This document shows positions 1 to 10,121 of a stretch of DNA of 64,000 bases, one piece after another. The stretch covers positions 5,543,875 to 5,607,874 of the forward strand of contig OX442315.1 in assembly GCA_949358305.1 (NCBI GenBank), written 5' to 3'. Under the pieces are notes generated by a model that had not been told where the DNA came from, made no database searches, and saw only the letters and a program-made list of their open reading frames with translations. This stretch comes from Strigamia acuminata. Lineage: Eukaryota > Arthropoda > Chilopoda > Geophilomorpha > Linotaeniidae. The stretch's first letter is position 1, and every line of letters starts with the position of its first letter. A program made the position numbers and the translations under genes.

Positions 1-341
1 TTAAATCTGTTGTGGTACCACATCGTTGGCAGCGGATGATACCACTAGGTCGTTCCTTCGGTAGAAAACTTTTCAAATCGCATCTAAAAAAAATTATTAA
101 AATATTGTATTTAGAGATAAGAAATGAGTGGAGATATATTCATTAATTTTAGCCGAGATGATCGGTTAGTTGTTCCACTGCGACTGAAATTCAAACCACA
201 CGGTAGTTACCGTTTTCAATGAAAATGTTATGTTAAACAATAAATCGACTTAAAAAACTCATCCATAGTCGTGTTAGAAGAACAATTAATACAGAAAAAG
301 ATGCCAACTTACTTGAAACACGTGAAAAATTCGAAATCCAT
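1..341 (-). CDS. TRAF-like gene T0, first two exons (cut by window edge)
   Basis: Only the 5' end of this minus-strand gene is inside the window. Exon 1 is 313-341 (29 nt): the ATG reads MDFEFFTCF and ends at a GTAAGT donor. Exon 2 runs from 83 to beyond position 1 after a T-rich acceptor. Joined in phase, they give C-F-K-C, then about 18 residues, then C-Q-R-C, a shortened RING-like zinc site. The exon sizes and phases match exons 1 and 2 of T1-T4 downstream. In the family, a TRAF N-terminal RING recruits ubiquitin-conjugating enzymes. Here the central Cys-His pair and the last ligands of a full RING are not visible, so ligase activity is doubtful. The rest of the gene lies to the left of the window. 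Confidence 0.65.
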
Positions 342-393
342 TACGAGCGACCGGAAAAAAACGAGCGAAGCCGGAAACCACTAGCTCGGAACC

Positions 394-435
394 AGGATAG
401 TGCACTAGATAAATTAACACCTGGCATGTGTTACC
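394..435 (-). promoter_or_regulatory. Conserved upstream module of T0
   Basis: A block of about 42 bp lies 53 bp upstream of the T0 ATG. It recurs upstream of T2, T3 and T4, and in shorter form upstream of T1. On the plus strand its core is close to GTGCACTCGATGAATTAGC followed by ACCTGGCGTGTG. The position suggests a core promoter or first-exon UTR element. No TATA box was identified. Confidence 0.5.
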
Positions 436-655
436 AAATTATTTAATTTATTTATTTACTCCGGTACGATAGAAAAAACGTTTAAAAATTGATATTTTAA
501 AAACACCGATGCTTTTTTAAATGAAATAGTAATAAAACTGAAATAAATTTGCTTTATTTATATTTTATTTATTTATTTATTTTATTTTATTTTCCAACAA
601 AATACAAGATAGTGCTCTGAATTAAAATAAAACACTAAAAAGTGGACAGTTATTT

Positions 656-945
656 TCAACTAGTGACATTTAAAACTAGTTTCAAAAACATTGTATCATC
701 GACTAAATATTTTGGTTCAATTTCATTTAAACGAATAAATTGTGACTCTCCATATCCTTGGTAATCCGCATTAATTGGTCTTTTTAAATACGTTTTACCA
801 ACGATAGTTGCAGTGTCTAAACTCATAGAATGTTTAGTTTTGTGTGTCAACTGACCCACCAAGCTAATTTCTGCACGATACTGTATAGGCCAACGGAGAA
901 TTGCATCATTTGCACCGATCATTAGTTGAAGAGAAACCGATAAGT
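656..945 (-). pseudogene. TRAF-like gene T1, 3' half of the MATH exon (split by retrotransposon)
   Basis: This is the C-terminal half of a MATH (TRAF-C) domain, with the motifs NDAILRWPIQY, FIRLNEIEPKYLVDDTMFLKL and a stop at 656-658. The first half of the same exon resumes at 14915, beyond the Gypsy element. The 4 bases aagt (942-945) are repeated at 14915-14918. When the element and one copy of the duplication are ignored, the frame runs straight through after the codons for GTH. MATH domains bind short receptor-tail peptides and trimerise with the coiled coil in front. The insertion is inside the exon, so no intact T1 protein is expected unless the element is spliced out. Confidence 0.8.
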
Positions 946-1941
946 TGTGGTGACCCGACTGGGGTGGGGCACGAAGAGTTTCTCTCGTGGCCTACATACG
1001 GGTAAAGAAGGGGAGTCGCACGCGCGCCTCCCTTCCCTCAGAGCATTGACATCCAGTCAATGGACGGGCGTCTGCCCTGGGGGAGTGGGGGAGATTCGTC
1101 TTCTCCACTATTGGGTGGCTTTAGTCACCTGTCACCCCCCGCTTTGTGCAAAGGAATTTGCCTTGCACTGAGCGGGCAGAACCAACACAAAAATCAACCA
1201 AGATACACGTAAAAGCCAAACGTCCTAAAACGATCAAGCCTAAGTACAAAGACTTCAGGAGTGACCTAGGACAAGGGACTTTCAACGTGAGTACGATTGA
1301 TTTGTGTTAACCTCCGCAGAGTAACCTGCGAAACAAGATTACCACACTATTTTAGCAAGCCAGCTAGAAATAGTAAACCTACTCCAATTTAGCGAGTTGT
1401 GCAGACAAACGGTCGCACAAGCCTAAATTGCAGTAACCACGACGAGCGTTCCCGCCGCTGTGTGTATCGCCGGGAACCACCAAGCGTCCGCCGCTGTGTG
1501 ATCGCCGGACACCTACAAAAAACCCTAAACCTAGACAACAGACCAGAAGTAAGACCTTTCAGGCATTCACTCGCGCCCGACCAGCGTGAGCCCGAAGGAC
1601 CGAACGAGAAACGTGAGACGAGGACGCCATTCATTGCCACGCCGGCCCAAGACGACACCACGTTGCCACGCGGACGCCATCTTGGATCCACAGCGACAAA
1701 GGACGACCTCGACCAGTTTCCCGCCAACTTCACACCCCTTTCCTTTTACCTTTTTATTCCCTTACATATTTTATTCCCTTTTAACTGTATATTCCCGTAT
1801 AATAAATACATTTATTATATTTACCTTTTACATTGTCTTGCCGTGTTACATTATTTGGGTAACCGCTTGAGTAAAGCGGTATTGCGAGATTAGAGAGTGA
1901 CTCATACCACGTATTAGCGACAGACCGAGTTGAGCGCGACA
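946..1941 (+). repeat. 5' LTR of the Gypsy element
   Basis: This 996-bp direct repeat matches 13919-14914 with a constant offset of 12,973 and begins TG and ends CA. A polyadenylation signal AATAAA is at 1801-1806, inside an AT-rich stretch. It is followed by the likely R/U5 region. The first 300 bp are GC-rich and contain a G-rich run near 1080-1090. Open frames inside the LTR are identical in both copies and show no protein signature, so I treat them as chance. Confidence 0.95.
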
Positions 1942-1943
1942 CG

Positions 1944-1961
1944 TGGGGGCCTGTCCGGGAT
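1944..1961 (+). other. Primer binding site, tRNA-Pro-like
   Basis: Two bases after the LTR the sequence is TGGGGGCCTGTCCGGGAT. It starts with TGG, the complement of a tRNA CCA end, and differs by two bases from the 18-nt tRNA-Pro primer site of murine leukaemia-type retroviruses. This marks the start of minus-strand DNA synthesis. Confidence 0.75.
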
Positions 1962-2009
1962 CGATTTAAACGACTCGAATAGAACTTGAGATCATTTTCA
2001 TACCCAAAA

Positions 2010-5000
2010 ATGGCAGACAATATCCGAGTAACGGATTCCGACTCCGACGCAAACAAGAGAGCCGGCAGTCGTAAAGGCGCCGACTATCACTTGCGATCTG
2101 GAGGTCCCTTACCCAAAGCCTCAGCGCACGAAGCGAGGCAAAAACGGCGCAAGCCTAAACCCGATCGCAGAAGCGCATCAGAGGCGTTGCACCCGTCTCG
2201 TTCCGAGACGAGGCCGCGATTGGACGAGACAGAGCGGGGTGAAGAGCAATCTCACTCCAAACTGCCGCGTTCTAACCGTGACGGCGATACGAGCGGAAAC
2301 GAGGTTTTATCCCGTAACTCATCGCCTCGTCTAACGCACGACACCGAGGTGGGCAGTCCGAAAGCGGCGTCTCCGATACAAAAGACGGCCTCAAATACGA
2401 CAGCTAATTCGGCAGTAAACACGCCAATTACGCAAAGCCGCCCAGCTTCGGTCAGGTCCGAAGGACACAAGTCCAATGCGTCAAAAACTGAGCGTGTTCC
2501 GAGCCAGCCTTACAGCGTCTCGGCCACATTGGTTGACACGATGCAGTTGGCACAGGCAGAAGGTGTACGATACACTCTGCCAACGGGGAAAATAACTGTG
2601 TACGAAACATTACAAATCGTACGTGCAGCTTTACGAGCGCACAGGTTATCCCCAGAAATCACCGTTGTTGAAGACGCATACGCTCAACAAATGGTAGACT
2701 CCGCTCAATTCGAAGCGGATGCCGAGAATGAGGCCCGACAAGCCATCCGCGAGAGAAAGCGGAAGCTGGCGGAAAGAGAAGCGCGAGCTCTCGAGTACGG
2801 CAAATCCCAGCGCGCTCCGACTACTCCAGAAGAGGTGGAAATAGTTGATCGAGCCTTACATGCACATCGTTATGCATTTCGTTCCCAACAAGAAGCTGAG
2901 CAAGCTTTCATGACTAGGCTGCAACGAGACAAACCAAAATCCGTTCGCAAGCCAGAAGTTAGCTCGTCCGAATTGTCCGACGAGAGCGTCGAAGGCGACC
3001 CGAAGCGCACGCCGAAGGTCAGCCCAAAACCCGAGCGAAAAAAGGAAGTGCCAGTCACTCCACGCAAACGGGAAGTGTCGACCGGACAACGCGTTCGACC
3101 TCGCATGATGGCGTTAGACGATAACACTAACAACGCTATCAACCGATTAATTAATGCGAACAACGCGCGTCGTAACGAAGAACAGACTCACACGAGCCGA
3201 CAACGCGACGACCCGCGGGGTAGCGACTGGCCACAGTCGGTGCCCATCCTCAAAGACGACGGACCTTCGAGAAAACATTCCGAAGACCGCACCTCGTCAC
3301 GAGAGGAACGTCAACGCGAGAGAGGACAGCAACAGTATCACTACGGAAACAGTGATTCGTCGTCAGATGAACTGGAGTCGAATGCACCCAGTCATCACGA
3401 TTCGGAGAGAGGTTCCGGAGAGAGACGAAGGGAAAGAGAACGCGATGAACGCAGGGAAAGGGAACGTGACGACCGTCGTAGGGGCCGGAAAGAGTCAAAC
3501 TCTTCACGGCGCAACCCGCCACGCCGCTCACCGTCTCCCGACCCCAGCTCCGACCCCTCGTCCAACGACGACAGACGAAATGATAAATCAAGTAATCGCC
3601 GGAAGAGATCCAACTCTCCGCGCGATAGAGAGAAACGACGTCGATCGGAAAATAGCGACCACCGACGGGAGGAGTTTCAGGACCTTCCCCGACAAAGCGC
3701 GTTTACCGATTCGACGGGTCGACAGTATACGATGGGAGAGCTTGGAAGAGCCCTGCTTGGCTCGTTAAAAGCCGAGGGAATCGATCTGAGCAAACGAAAT
3801 GATCGCAATCGTAACACTGGTGACCGCGTAAAGAAAAAATACGCTGTCTCCCGACGTGACACCATGAGTGTTACCGGGAATATTAGGTGGCAATTTTATA
3901 TTCAGAACCGTTTCGACGGGTCATGGAAAGCGGGAGATCGCTTCCTTGACGAAGTAATTCGAATTAAGACTGCCACTAAAGCCACCGTAGGAGACATGCT
4001 CACCCACGGTATTGTCGAGCTAATGACAGGCTCGGCACGTGAGTGGTACCAAGGATTGAAAGGCGTCAATTGGGACGACTTCTTAATGAGATTCGACCTG
4101 CGCTACGGCGAGACACCCGAAGAGGTGAGCCGAAAAATGCGAGGTCTTCGCCAGATGCCTGGTGAAACCATAATGGATTACGACATTCGCGCCAGATTGT
4201 TGTTCGAAAAGGCCCCGATGGAATTTCATGCCACGGGATTCAACCTTTTCTTTCTCGGTGGTTTGTCGGAGTACTCGCAACGGGTGCTACTTGAAGAAAG
4301 GGCACCGACAGGAGGTAGCTACGAAGAAATGAGCGCCTTCCTGTTCGAGAACACGATAGATATCGAGAAGAGGTATTATTCCGCTTTACCAGAAGCGGAG
4401 AAAGCAGCGACCGCAAACCGTCTCAAGTTGAGTGCGGAAAGATATGGGGCGACAGATAAAATAATGCGCCCTACTGAATATCTTAGCGGTATAATGGAGC
4501 TGGCAGAAGCTAGCGTTGGTTTGCAAATAAAAAATAAACTGACATCCACGCTGCCATCCAACCCATTGACCGCCCCTAAAAAGGCACCGACAGCGTCAGC
4601 CATGCAAGCGACACTGGAGGAGGTCAAGGAGGGGGAGAAAGCCGAACAAAATGTCGGAAAATCAGACGAAAAAGAAGAAAAAGACGATTATTCGACGGAC
4701 GAAGAAATACGAAGCTATCGCGATACCTTATCAACGGGTTGCGATGAGGAAGGACCGCTAGTACATCTCATCCATCGAGATAAAGCGGTAGAAGAATTTC
4801 GCGCCAGGTTAAAACCAAATGCCGGCCGAATTCCGAAGTATTTTCGGAAAAATTACACGCCACCATCGAAAGTAGACCTTGAAAAGAAAAAATCGATTGA
4901 AGCCCCAAGAGACAAATCAAATATTCGTTGTTTCAAGTGTAACCAACCGGGTCACTATTCCAATGAGTGCCCAAGAACAGCGAAAGAAGACGCTAAGTTT

Positions 5001-5090
5001 GACGCGATAATGAAGCAGATGGCAGAGATTAAACTCGCCATGGCAAAAAACGAGTCAAAAAACGAGTCAGCGCAGGCGGCGAAGAAATAA
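2010..5090 (+). CDS. gag: Gypsy gag polyprotein
   Basis: Structural protein of the particle, about 1,026 residues from the ATG at 2010, which has good context (AAAAATGG). The in-frame TTG at 1986 was not used. Residues 1-560 are low complexity and highly charged, with an Arg/Glu/Asp/Ser-rich block near 400-520. A Ty3-type gag/capsid domain lies near 615-790 (W-x-F/Y-rich, with REWYQGL and LRQMPGETIMDY). One CCHC zinc knuckle, C-x2-C-x4-H-x4-C, is at nucleotides 4929-4970 near the C-terminus. The protein is about twice the usual length of a Gypsy Gag because of the N-terminal extension. The stop at 5088-5090 lies within the predicted frameshift hairpin. The ORF is uninterrupted. Confidence 0.9.
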   Translation: MADNIRVTDSDSDANKRAGSRKGADYHLRSGGPLPKASAHEARQKRRKPKPDRRSASEALHPSRSETRPRLDETERGEEQSHSKLPRSNRDGDTSGNEVLSRNSSPRLTHDTEVGSPKAASPIQKTASNTTANSAVNTPITQSRPASVRSEGHKSNASKTERVPSQPYSVSATLVDTMQLAQAEGVRYTLPTGKITVYETLQIVRAALRAHRLSPEITVVEDAYAQQMVDSAQFEADAENEARQAIRERKRKLAEREARALEYGKSQRAPTTPEEVEIVDRALHAHRYAFRSQQEAEQAFMTRLQRDKPKSVRKPEVSSSELSDESVEGDPKRTPKVSPKPERKKEVPVTPRKREVSTGQRVRPRMMALDDNTNNAINRLINANNARRNEEQTHTSRQRDDPRGSDWPQSVPILKDDGPSRKHSEDRTSSREERQRERGQQQYHYGNSDSSSDELESNAPSHHDSERGSGERRRERERDERRERERDDRRRGRKESNSSRRNPPRRSPSPDPSSDPSSNDDRRNDKSSNRRKRSNSPRDREKRRRSENSDHRREEFQDLPRQSAFTDSTGRQYTMGELGRALLGSLKAEGIDLSKRNDRNRNTGDRVKKKYAVSRRDTMSVTGNIRWQFYIQNRFDGSWKAGDRFLDEVIRIKTATKATVGDMLTHGIVELMTGSAREWYQGLKGVNWDDFLMRFDLRYGETPEEVSRKMRGLRQMPGETIMDYDIRARLLFEKAPMEFHATGFNLFFLGGLSEYSQRVLLEERAPTGGSYEEMSAFLFENTIDIEKRYYSALPEAEKAATANRLKLSAERYGATDKIMRPTEYLSGIMELAEASVGLQIKNKLTSTLPSNPLTAPKKAPTASAMQATLEEVKEGEKAEQNVGKSDEKEEKDDYSTDEEIRSYRDTLSTGCDEEGPLVHLIHRDKAVEEFRARLKPNAGRIPKYFRKNYTPPSKVDLEKKKSIEAPRDKSNIRCFKCNQPGHYSNECPRTAKEDAKFDAIMKQMAEIKLAMAKNESKNESAQAAKK

Positions 5091-8000
5091 CTTCTCGACC
5101 GTCTGCGCCATTCATGAAGAAGAAGGGGTTTAACAAAGGGTTCGATAAACCGCCACCAGTCAAAGAAATGGGTAGTGACATAGCTAACGCCCAAATTCAA
5201 GACAGGGCCAACAACGCTTTGCAGGTAATTACCGCAAACGCTGAGGCTGAGGCGGAAGAACCGAACCTACTGCTTGAAGAATTACCTCAAGTAGTCAACA
5301 AAGACACAGAAGAATTTCGTGTTTTCATGTGCAACGTAGCGGTCGAATATACCAGCCGCCTATGTATGCTGCCCATGACAATAGAACGCGAAAAAATTAT
5401 GGGACTATTAGACTCGGGAGCAGATCGCTCGTTCGTTTCCGAAGACATAGTAGCATCATTGGGTCTCACCGATAAGATAAAAGGCGTTAATAAAAATGTA
5501 CGTCTCAAAACCGCCAACGGAATGGCGCGTCCAAAAGGAGTTATATTATTGACCATGGAGTGGCTCGGAGGGGTAGAACAGCACCCTTTCCTGGTCCTGC
5601 CCACGTGCGACAGAATTTTTCTGTTGGGCTTAGACCTCATGGCGTCAATGGAAATACAACCAAATCCAATAACGAAATCTTGGAATTATATCAGAAATGA
5701 TAGAGAAAGACCCGCAATTGTCGTGCCACCAGCTCTTATCAAAGAAGCGGCCGACAAGACACAGTGGGAGAAAGGCCTAAAGAAATTCGTTCAAGACTAC
5801 GATTTTAAAGCATTCGTAGCAGAATTGCAACGGGACAATGTAGTGGAAACGCTTGTCGCCGACGCCGCTTTAGAATTAAACGAAGCGGCAGCCCTACGAA
5901 GGGTCCTACTTAAATATGAGGGGATCCTGTCGAAAAAACCGGGCCGAACGAATAGGGCTATTCACGAGATTAAATTGACGGATAATAAACCTATACGAGT
6001 TGCGTATAAGGGAATGAATCCGCAAAAACGTGAAATAGTGCAAAAAATGTGCCAAGAAATGCTAGACAGTGGCATTGTCTCCGAGGCCCAGGGAGAATAC
6101 GCGACGCGAGTTGTGCTCGTGATGCGCCCGGGCTCGGATCCGCGTCTATGCATTGATTACCGCCCATTAAACGCGGTGACAGAGATAGATCCCATACAGA
6201 TGCCGTCTATCGAATCCATTTTGAGAGAGCTTAGCCCCTTTTCTTGGGTTACGACGATGGATCTGTCAAAGGGATACTGGCAAGTTGAGATGAGGCCAGA
6301 GGATAAGCTAAAAACAGCATTTTACTCGCCAATTGGACGGTTGATGTTCAACGTCATGCCGTTTGGTTTAGTGAATGCTCCCAGTACCTTTCAGAGACTA
6401 ATCGAGAGCGTATTGGGTGATATCCTGCATCAGTTTGTGTGGGCATACCTAGATGACATAGTTATTGCCTCTAAAACATTCAAAGAGCACATTGAGCACA
6501 TCGACCAAGTGCTCACCCGGCTGGCAAAAGCTGGGTTACACGTTCACCCGGGCAAGAGCAAGTTCTGTCGAAAAGAGCTTGCCTTCCTGGGTTATCGCAT
6601 TGGAGTCAATGGTTTAGCTATTGGCCCCGAGAAAATCGATGCGATTAATCGTTTCCCACCACCCGAGGACGTTAAAGGTGTCCAACGGTTTATGGGAATG
6701 ATAAATTTCTTCGGCAGGTTGCTACCGGGTCTAGCTGAAGTGGCAGCCCCAGTTACCGACCTCCTGAAGAATGAAAATGAATTTGTATGGTCAAAAGAGT
6801 GCAACATCGCATTTAATGCGATAAAGAGGATGCTGACGGAAGTCGGCGTAATGCCTCTACCCGACTTAAACCGGCCGTTCATATTACATACGGACGCCAG
6901 CAGAGTTGGGTTAGGAGCGGCGTTGCTCCAAACACACGTGCGCGACGGAGTCGAACAAGACCTGCCGTGCATGTTTATAAGTCGCAAACTCCAAGGCGCT
7001 GAAAAAAATTACAACGCCACAGAGTTGGAGTGTTTGGCAGTTGTGTGGGCTATAAGGAAATTCAGAGATTATCTCGAATATACCAAATTTGTAGTCCACA
7101 CAGATCATCAAGCGTTACAATGGCTGATGAAATTAAAGGAGCCAGCCGGTCGACTAGCCAGATGGCAGTTAGAACTGATGGCATGTGACTTGACCATTCA
7201 ATACAAGCCCGGCAAATATAACGTCGTGGCTGACGCTCTATCAAGGGCACCAGTGTCAGATCCTATCGACGCTGACGATGATGGCGAGGATGATTCCCGC
7301 ATCATTTACTGCCCGACGAGTTGTCACCGTTGGGATTTAAGGAAGATAAATGAAATTCCCACCGCGTCTCCAGCAGATGTAAAATTCTGTGGATTCTGGA
7401 CGCGGTTATACCAACCAGCTGCTGACAATTACCCAAATGCAAAGAAGGAATTTAAGCTAGAGCGGAGAATAAATGACCCGCTTCTAAGCGCCTTCCACGC
7501 TCATGTCGGCAAGCAAATGCGAAGCAATCCCCCGACAAGGGAGGAAATAATTGTGCAACAAAAATTAGACAAAAAATGTCAGGACAGAGCTAGATTCGTA
7601 CTGACAGGAAAATATCCGCCCAACTTAACCAGAAGGCAGAAGCGTCGTTATGCACACGAATCCATAGATTACCTATTGGATGACGGCCTTTTGGTGAAAC
7701 ATCACCCAAATCACCAAGATGACTTGAGTGAATCGGACACCGCAGTAAAGGTAGTAATACCTGCTTCCTTAATCGGTCGCGTGCTGTGGTTGTTACACGG
7801 GCACCCGCTTGCGAGCCATGCGGGAGTAAGCAGAACACTCTATCGTGCTACACAGCTTTTTCACTGGACAGGGATGAAAAAAGATATTGCTCTTTTTGTC
7901 CACCAATGTCAGCGATGTCAAGCGTGCAAGCCGAGGAGTAAATCACCATTCGAAACTATTTTCTTAGGGCCTTACGCGCCTTTTGATTGTTTAAGTGTCG

Positions 8001-9184
8001 ATGTGATGGGCCCAAAACCCGTTACGGGAAATAAAAATGCGTACATTATCGTTATAATGGACGTAGCAACTCGTTGGCCCGAGTTGTACGCCGTCGCTAG
8101 GCCTTCAGCAGAAAAAATCGTTGAATGTATCTACGACGTGGCGTTACGTTACGGATTTCCACGTAAGATAATATCCGATAACGGACCCCAATTTATCTCG
8201 AAAATTTGGGGTAAGTTTTGTAAGAAATTCGGGATTGTGGCGTCACATACTTCGACCTACAATCCCAGAACAAATCCCGTTGAGCGACTCAACAGGGACA
8301 TTAAATATGCACTAAGCATATTCACTGACATCCACAATAGGTGGGATGAATACTTGAGGGAGATCGCGTTCAGCATACGAACAACAGTCTCAAGGACGAG
8401 AGATTTTTCTCCGGCCTACCTCAACTTCGCCCGAGAGCTACGAGTGCCTTGGGACCCACGAGTGGCAGAGTCGGTAAATGTGGTGGACCCCGAGAAACCA
8501 CATGAGTACGTGTATAAATTGGAACAAACAATTTCAAATACATACAAGCATATGATGGCGCACATTTTTAACATGCGCGACCGCATTTTACAAGATAAAA
8601 GCGGTAAAAAATTTGTGAATTTCGAGATCAATGATTTGGTGTGGAAAGACACACACATCCTCTCAAATGCAGCGAGAGGAATCACCGCCAGCTTGGCCGA
8701 CAAGAGAGATGGTCCGTATGTGATCATCGACAAGCATGGCGGTAACGCGTATAAATTACGTAAGCTCGAGGACAATACCGAGCATAAGTCGATCCAGGTA
8801 CGAGAGTTAACTCCGTACATTCCGGAATTCCCGCAAGAAATGTGGGCAAAAGGCCAAGTCAAGTCTAAAACTGACGGCCAAATCGTCGATATGTTCGCTG
8901 GCGAGTCGGAGAAAGCACCGCCAAGTGACAACGAGGAGTATTTCGACGCCCCTCCACCTCCGGTAAACGAGATAGTTGAATCCGTTCCGGATCCAATTTT
9001 GGTCGGGGGGGAAACAGGAGAAACTCCTGAAACAAACACAAAAAACACGGATAAAAAAAGAAATACACATGAGGAGGTACAGACACAAAAAATAAAAGAA
9101 ATCGTACCTGTCTCGACTCATCACCTGCGGCTTCGTAGAAGTAATCCGTTTATAAAAGACGGAAAGGTCGTAGGAAAGGAGTAG
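5033..9184 (+). CDS. pol: Gypsy pol polyprotein
   Basis: Expressed as Gag-Pol by -1 shift; the first in-frame ATG is 5114, giving 1,356 residues counted from there. Domains in order: aspartic protease (DSGADRSF near residue 100, with LLGLDLM later); reverse transcriptase about 310-490, with LDLSKGYW-like and YLDD motifs (YLDD at 445); RNase H about 585-710, with HTDAS, ATELE, HTDHQAL and ADALSR; integrase with an H2C2 zinc site near 890-935 and catalytic D963, D1022 and E1057. The C-terminus has a GPY-type module (DGPYVI). No chromodomain is seen. The D1022 to E1057 spacing is 34 residues between, one fewer than the common 35, because NPVE replaces the usual NGQVE-type loop. No stops or frameshifts interrupt it. 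Confidence 0.95.
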   Translation, partial: TRHGKKRVKKRVSAGGEEITSRPSAPFMKKKGFNKGFDKPPPVKEMGSDIANAQIQDRANNALQVITANAEAEAEEPNLLLEELPQVVNKDTEEFRVFMCNVAVEYTSRLCMLPMTIEREKIMGLLDSGADRSFVSEDIVASLGLTDKIKGVNKNVRLKTANGMARPKGVILLTMEWLGGVEQHPFLVLPTCDRIFLLGLDLMASMEIQPNPITKSWNYIRNDRERPAIVVPPALIKEAADKTQWEKGLKKFVQDYDFKAFVAELQRDNVVETLVADAALELNEAAALRRVLLKYEGILSKKPGRTNRAIHEIKLTDNKPIRVAYKGMNPQKREIVQKMCQEMLDSGIVSEAQGEYATRVVLVMRPGSDPRLCIDYRPLNAVTEIDPIQMPSIESILRELSPFSWVTTMDLSKGYWQVEMRPEDKLKTAFYSPIGRLMFNVMPFGLVNAPSTFQRLIESVLGDILHQFVWAYLDDIVIASKTFKEHIEHIDQVLTRLAKAGLHVHPGKSKFCRKELAFLGYRIGVNGLAIGPEKIDAINRFPPPEDVKGVQRFMGMINFFGRLLPGLAEVAAPVTDLLKNENEFVWSKECNIAFNAIKRMLTEVGVMPLPDLNRPFILHTDASRVGLGAALLQTHVRDGVEQDLPCMFISRKLQGAEKNYNATELECLAVVWAIRKFRDYLEYTKFVVHTDHQALQWLMKLKEPAGRLARWQLELMACDLTIQYKPGKYNVVADALSRAPVSDPIDADDDGEDDSRIIYCPTSCHRWDLRKINEIPTASPADVKFCGFWTRLYQPAADNYPNAKKEFKLERRINDPLLSAFHAHVGKQMRSNPPTREEIIVQQKLDKKCQDRARFVLTGKYPPNLTRRQKRRYAHESIDYLLDDGLLVKHHPNHQDDLSESDTAVKVVIPASLIGRVLWLLHGHPLASHAGVSRTLYRATQLFHWTGMKKDIALFVHQCQRCQACKPRSKSPFETIFLGPYAPFDCLSVDVMGPKPVTGNKNAYIIVIMDVATRWPELYAVARPSAEKIVECIYDVALRYGFPRKIISDNGPQFISKIWGKFCKKFGIVASHTSTYNPRTNPVERLNRDIKYALSIFTDIHNRWDEYLREIAFSIRTTVSRTRDFSPAYLNFARELRVPWDPRVAESVNVVDPEKPHEYVYKLEQTISNTYKHMMAHIFNMRDRILQDKSGKKFVNFEINDLVWKDTHILSNAARGITASLADKRDGPYVIIDKHGGNAYKLRKLEDNTEHKSIQVRELTPYIPEFPQEMWAKGQVKSKTDGQIVDMFAGESEKAPPSDNEEYFDAPPPPVNEIVESVPDPILVGGETGETPETNTKNTDKKRNTHEEVQTQKIKEIVPVSTHHLRLRRSNPFIKDGKVVGKE
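5045..5108 (+). promoter_or_regulatory. Gag-Pol -1 ribosomal frameshift signal with tandem slippery sites
   Basis: Two AAAAAAC heptamers in the Gag frame (A AAA AAC) lie at 5045-5051 and 5057-5063, as part of a perfect 12-bp tandem repeat. Six bases after the second, 5070-5079 can pair with 5099-5108, giving 10 pairs with one G-U. A small gaag/cttc stem sits inside the loop. Gag codons start at positions divisible by 3 and pol codons one base earlier, so a -1 shift enters pol, which is open from 5033. Heptamer, spacer and stem fit the standard -1 design; efficiency is inferred. Confidence 0.8.
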
Positions 9185-10121
9185 AAAACGTTACGAGTCG
9201 ATGGCGACGCTGAAAACAAAAAAATTAATCGATCGACAGCACTAGCCATCAAAATCCGAGACTCGAAAAATTGTAGAGATTTGATCAACCGTATGGTGTT
9301 TGTATTGTTCACATCGCACGTTTCCGTATTAGTGCGACTGTTAAGCAACTTGTTTATTGTTACATCATGTCCCGGAGTTGAGGATCGGTTAATATTGACT
9401 TTTATTAATGCGTGTTACGTTGCCACAACCGTTTCCCCTTTGTGTAATGATTTAGCAAGTTGTCGTCTGCTCAAATGAGCATTTTGTTCATATAATTTGT
9501 TCTGTTATTAGTTATCTTTGTTTTAACTTTGTACAGGATAAATCAACTGATGTTAATCATTGATTTGTCCTATTGATAGATATTGAGTGCAGTTAGCCTC
9601 AATGTATGTATTTTATGTTCACTTATTATGCCTGGAATAAAAATGGCCACTTGCATGGTTTTCAAGTGCAAGTTTTATACAACTGTCTGCCATTATTTCA
9701 CTGCACTCACCAGCCTATTTCCAACAAAAATTTCGCTAAGTCCAACAAAGCGGATATCGGTCGAATTCACGTCACGAGATGGCGTGGAAACGCGGGACCC
9801 GTAGCAAAATTATCGGCACGGGTCGGATACCGCGTGCAAAAGACCCCGTAGCAGCGATCGCGCACGGGCGTAGAAACAAAGGAGCCCCGTAGCGTAACAT
9901 GCGCACGGGCTGTTGCGCACAAGTCATAAACACCTGGTTCTGGAGTAAAATTACCCAGAACCCACCACGATTGCCTCGTTTTCACCCGGACTTCCGCTGG
10001 ATCAGCTGATCGTCGTCCGCACGTGATACGCATCGAGTTTATTTTTAACCGAGTTTTGATCCATTTTACGAGGAGTTTTAAGTTTTTTCATCGTGGTCTG
10101 ACTGAACGCGCAATCCTCACG
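9185..10121 (+). other. Post-pol non-coding spacer of the Gypsy element
   Basis: About 940 bp without a convincing coding region. The left part is T-rich. The right part (9770-10030) is GC-rich and holds a triple repeat listed separately. A diverged copy of the 9350-9600 portion is visible at about 60.3-60.6 kb. It is probably the 5' UTR or regulatory region of the ORF3 transcript. Confidence 0.6.
9793..9910 (+). repeat. Three GC-rich direct repeats, each a potential hairpin
   Basis: Units at about 9793-9823, 9843-9870 and 9892-9910 share CCCGTAGC, a short variable core, and GCACGGG. The CCCGT and ACGGG ends of each unit are complementary, so each could fold into a small stem-loop. The cores differ while the arms are kept. 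This may be an RNA export, packaging or promoter element of the retrotransposon. Confidence 0.5.

Noticed and set aside
947-1893. ORFs inside the LTRs (164 and 114 codons)
   Set aside because: Present in both LTRs only because these are identical; no domain and not needed for the element.
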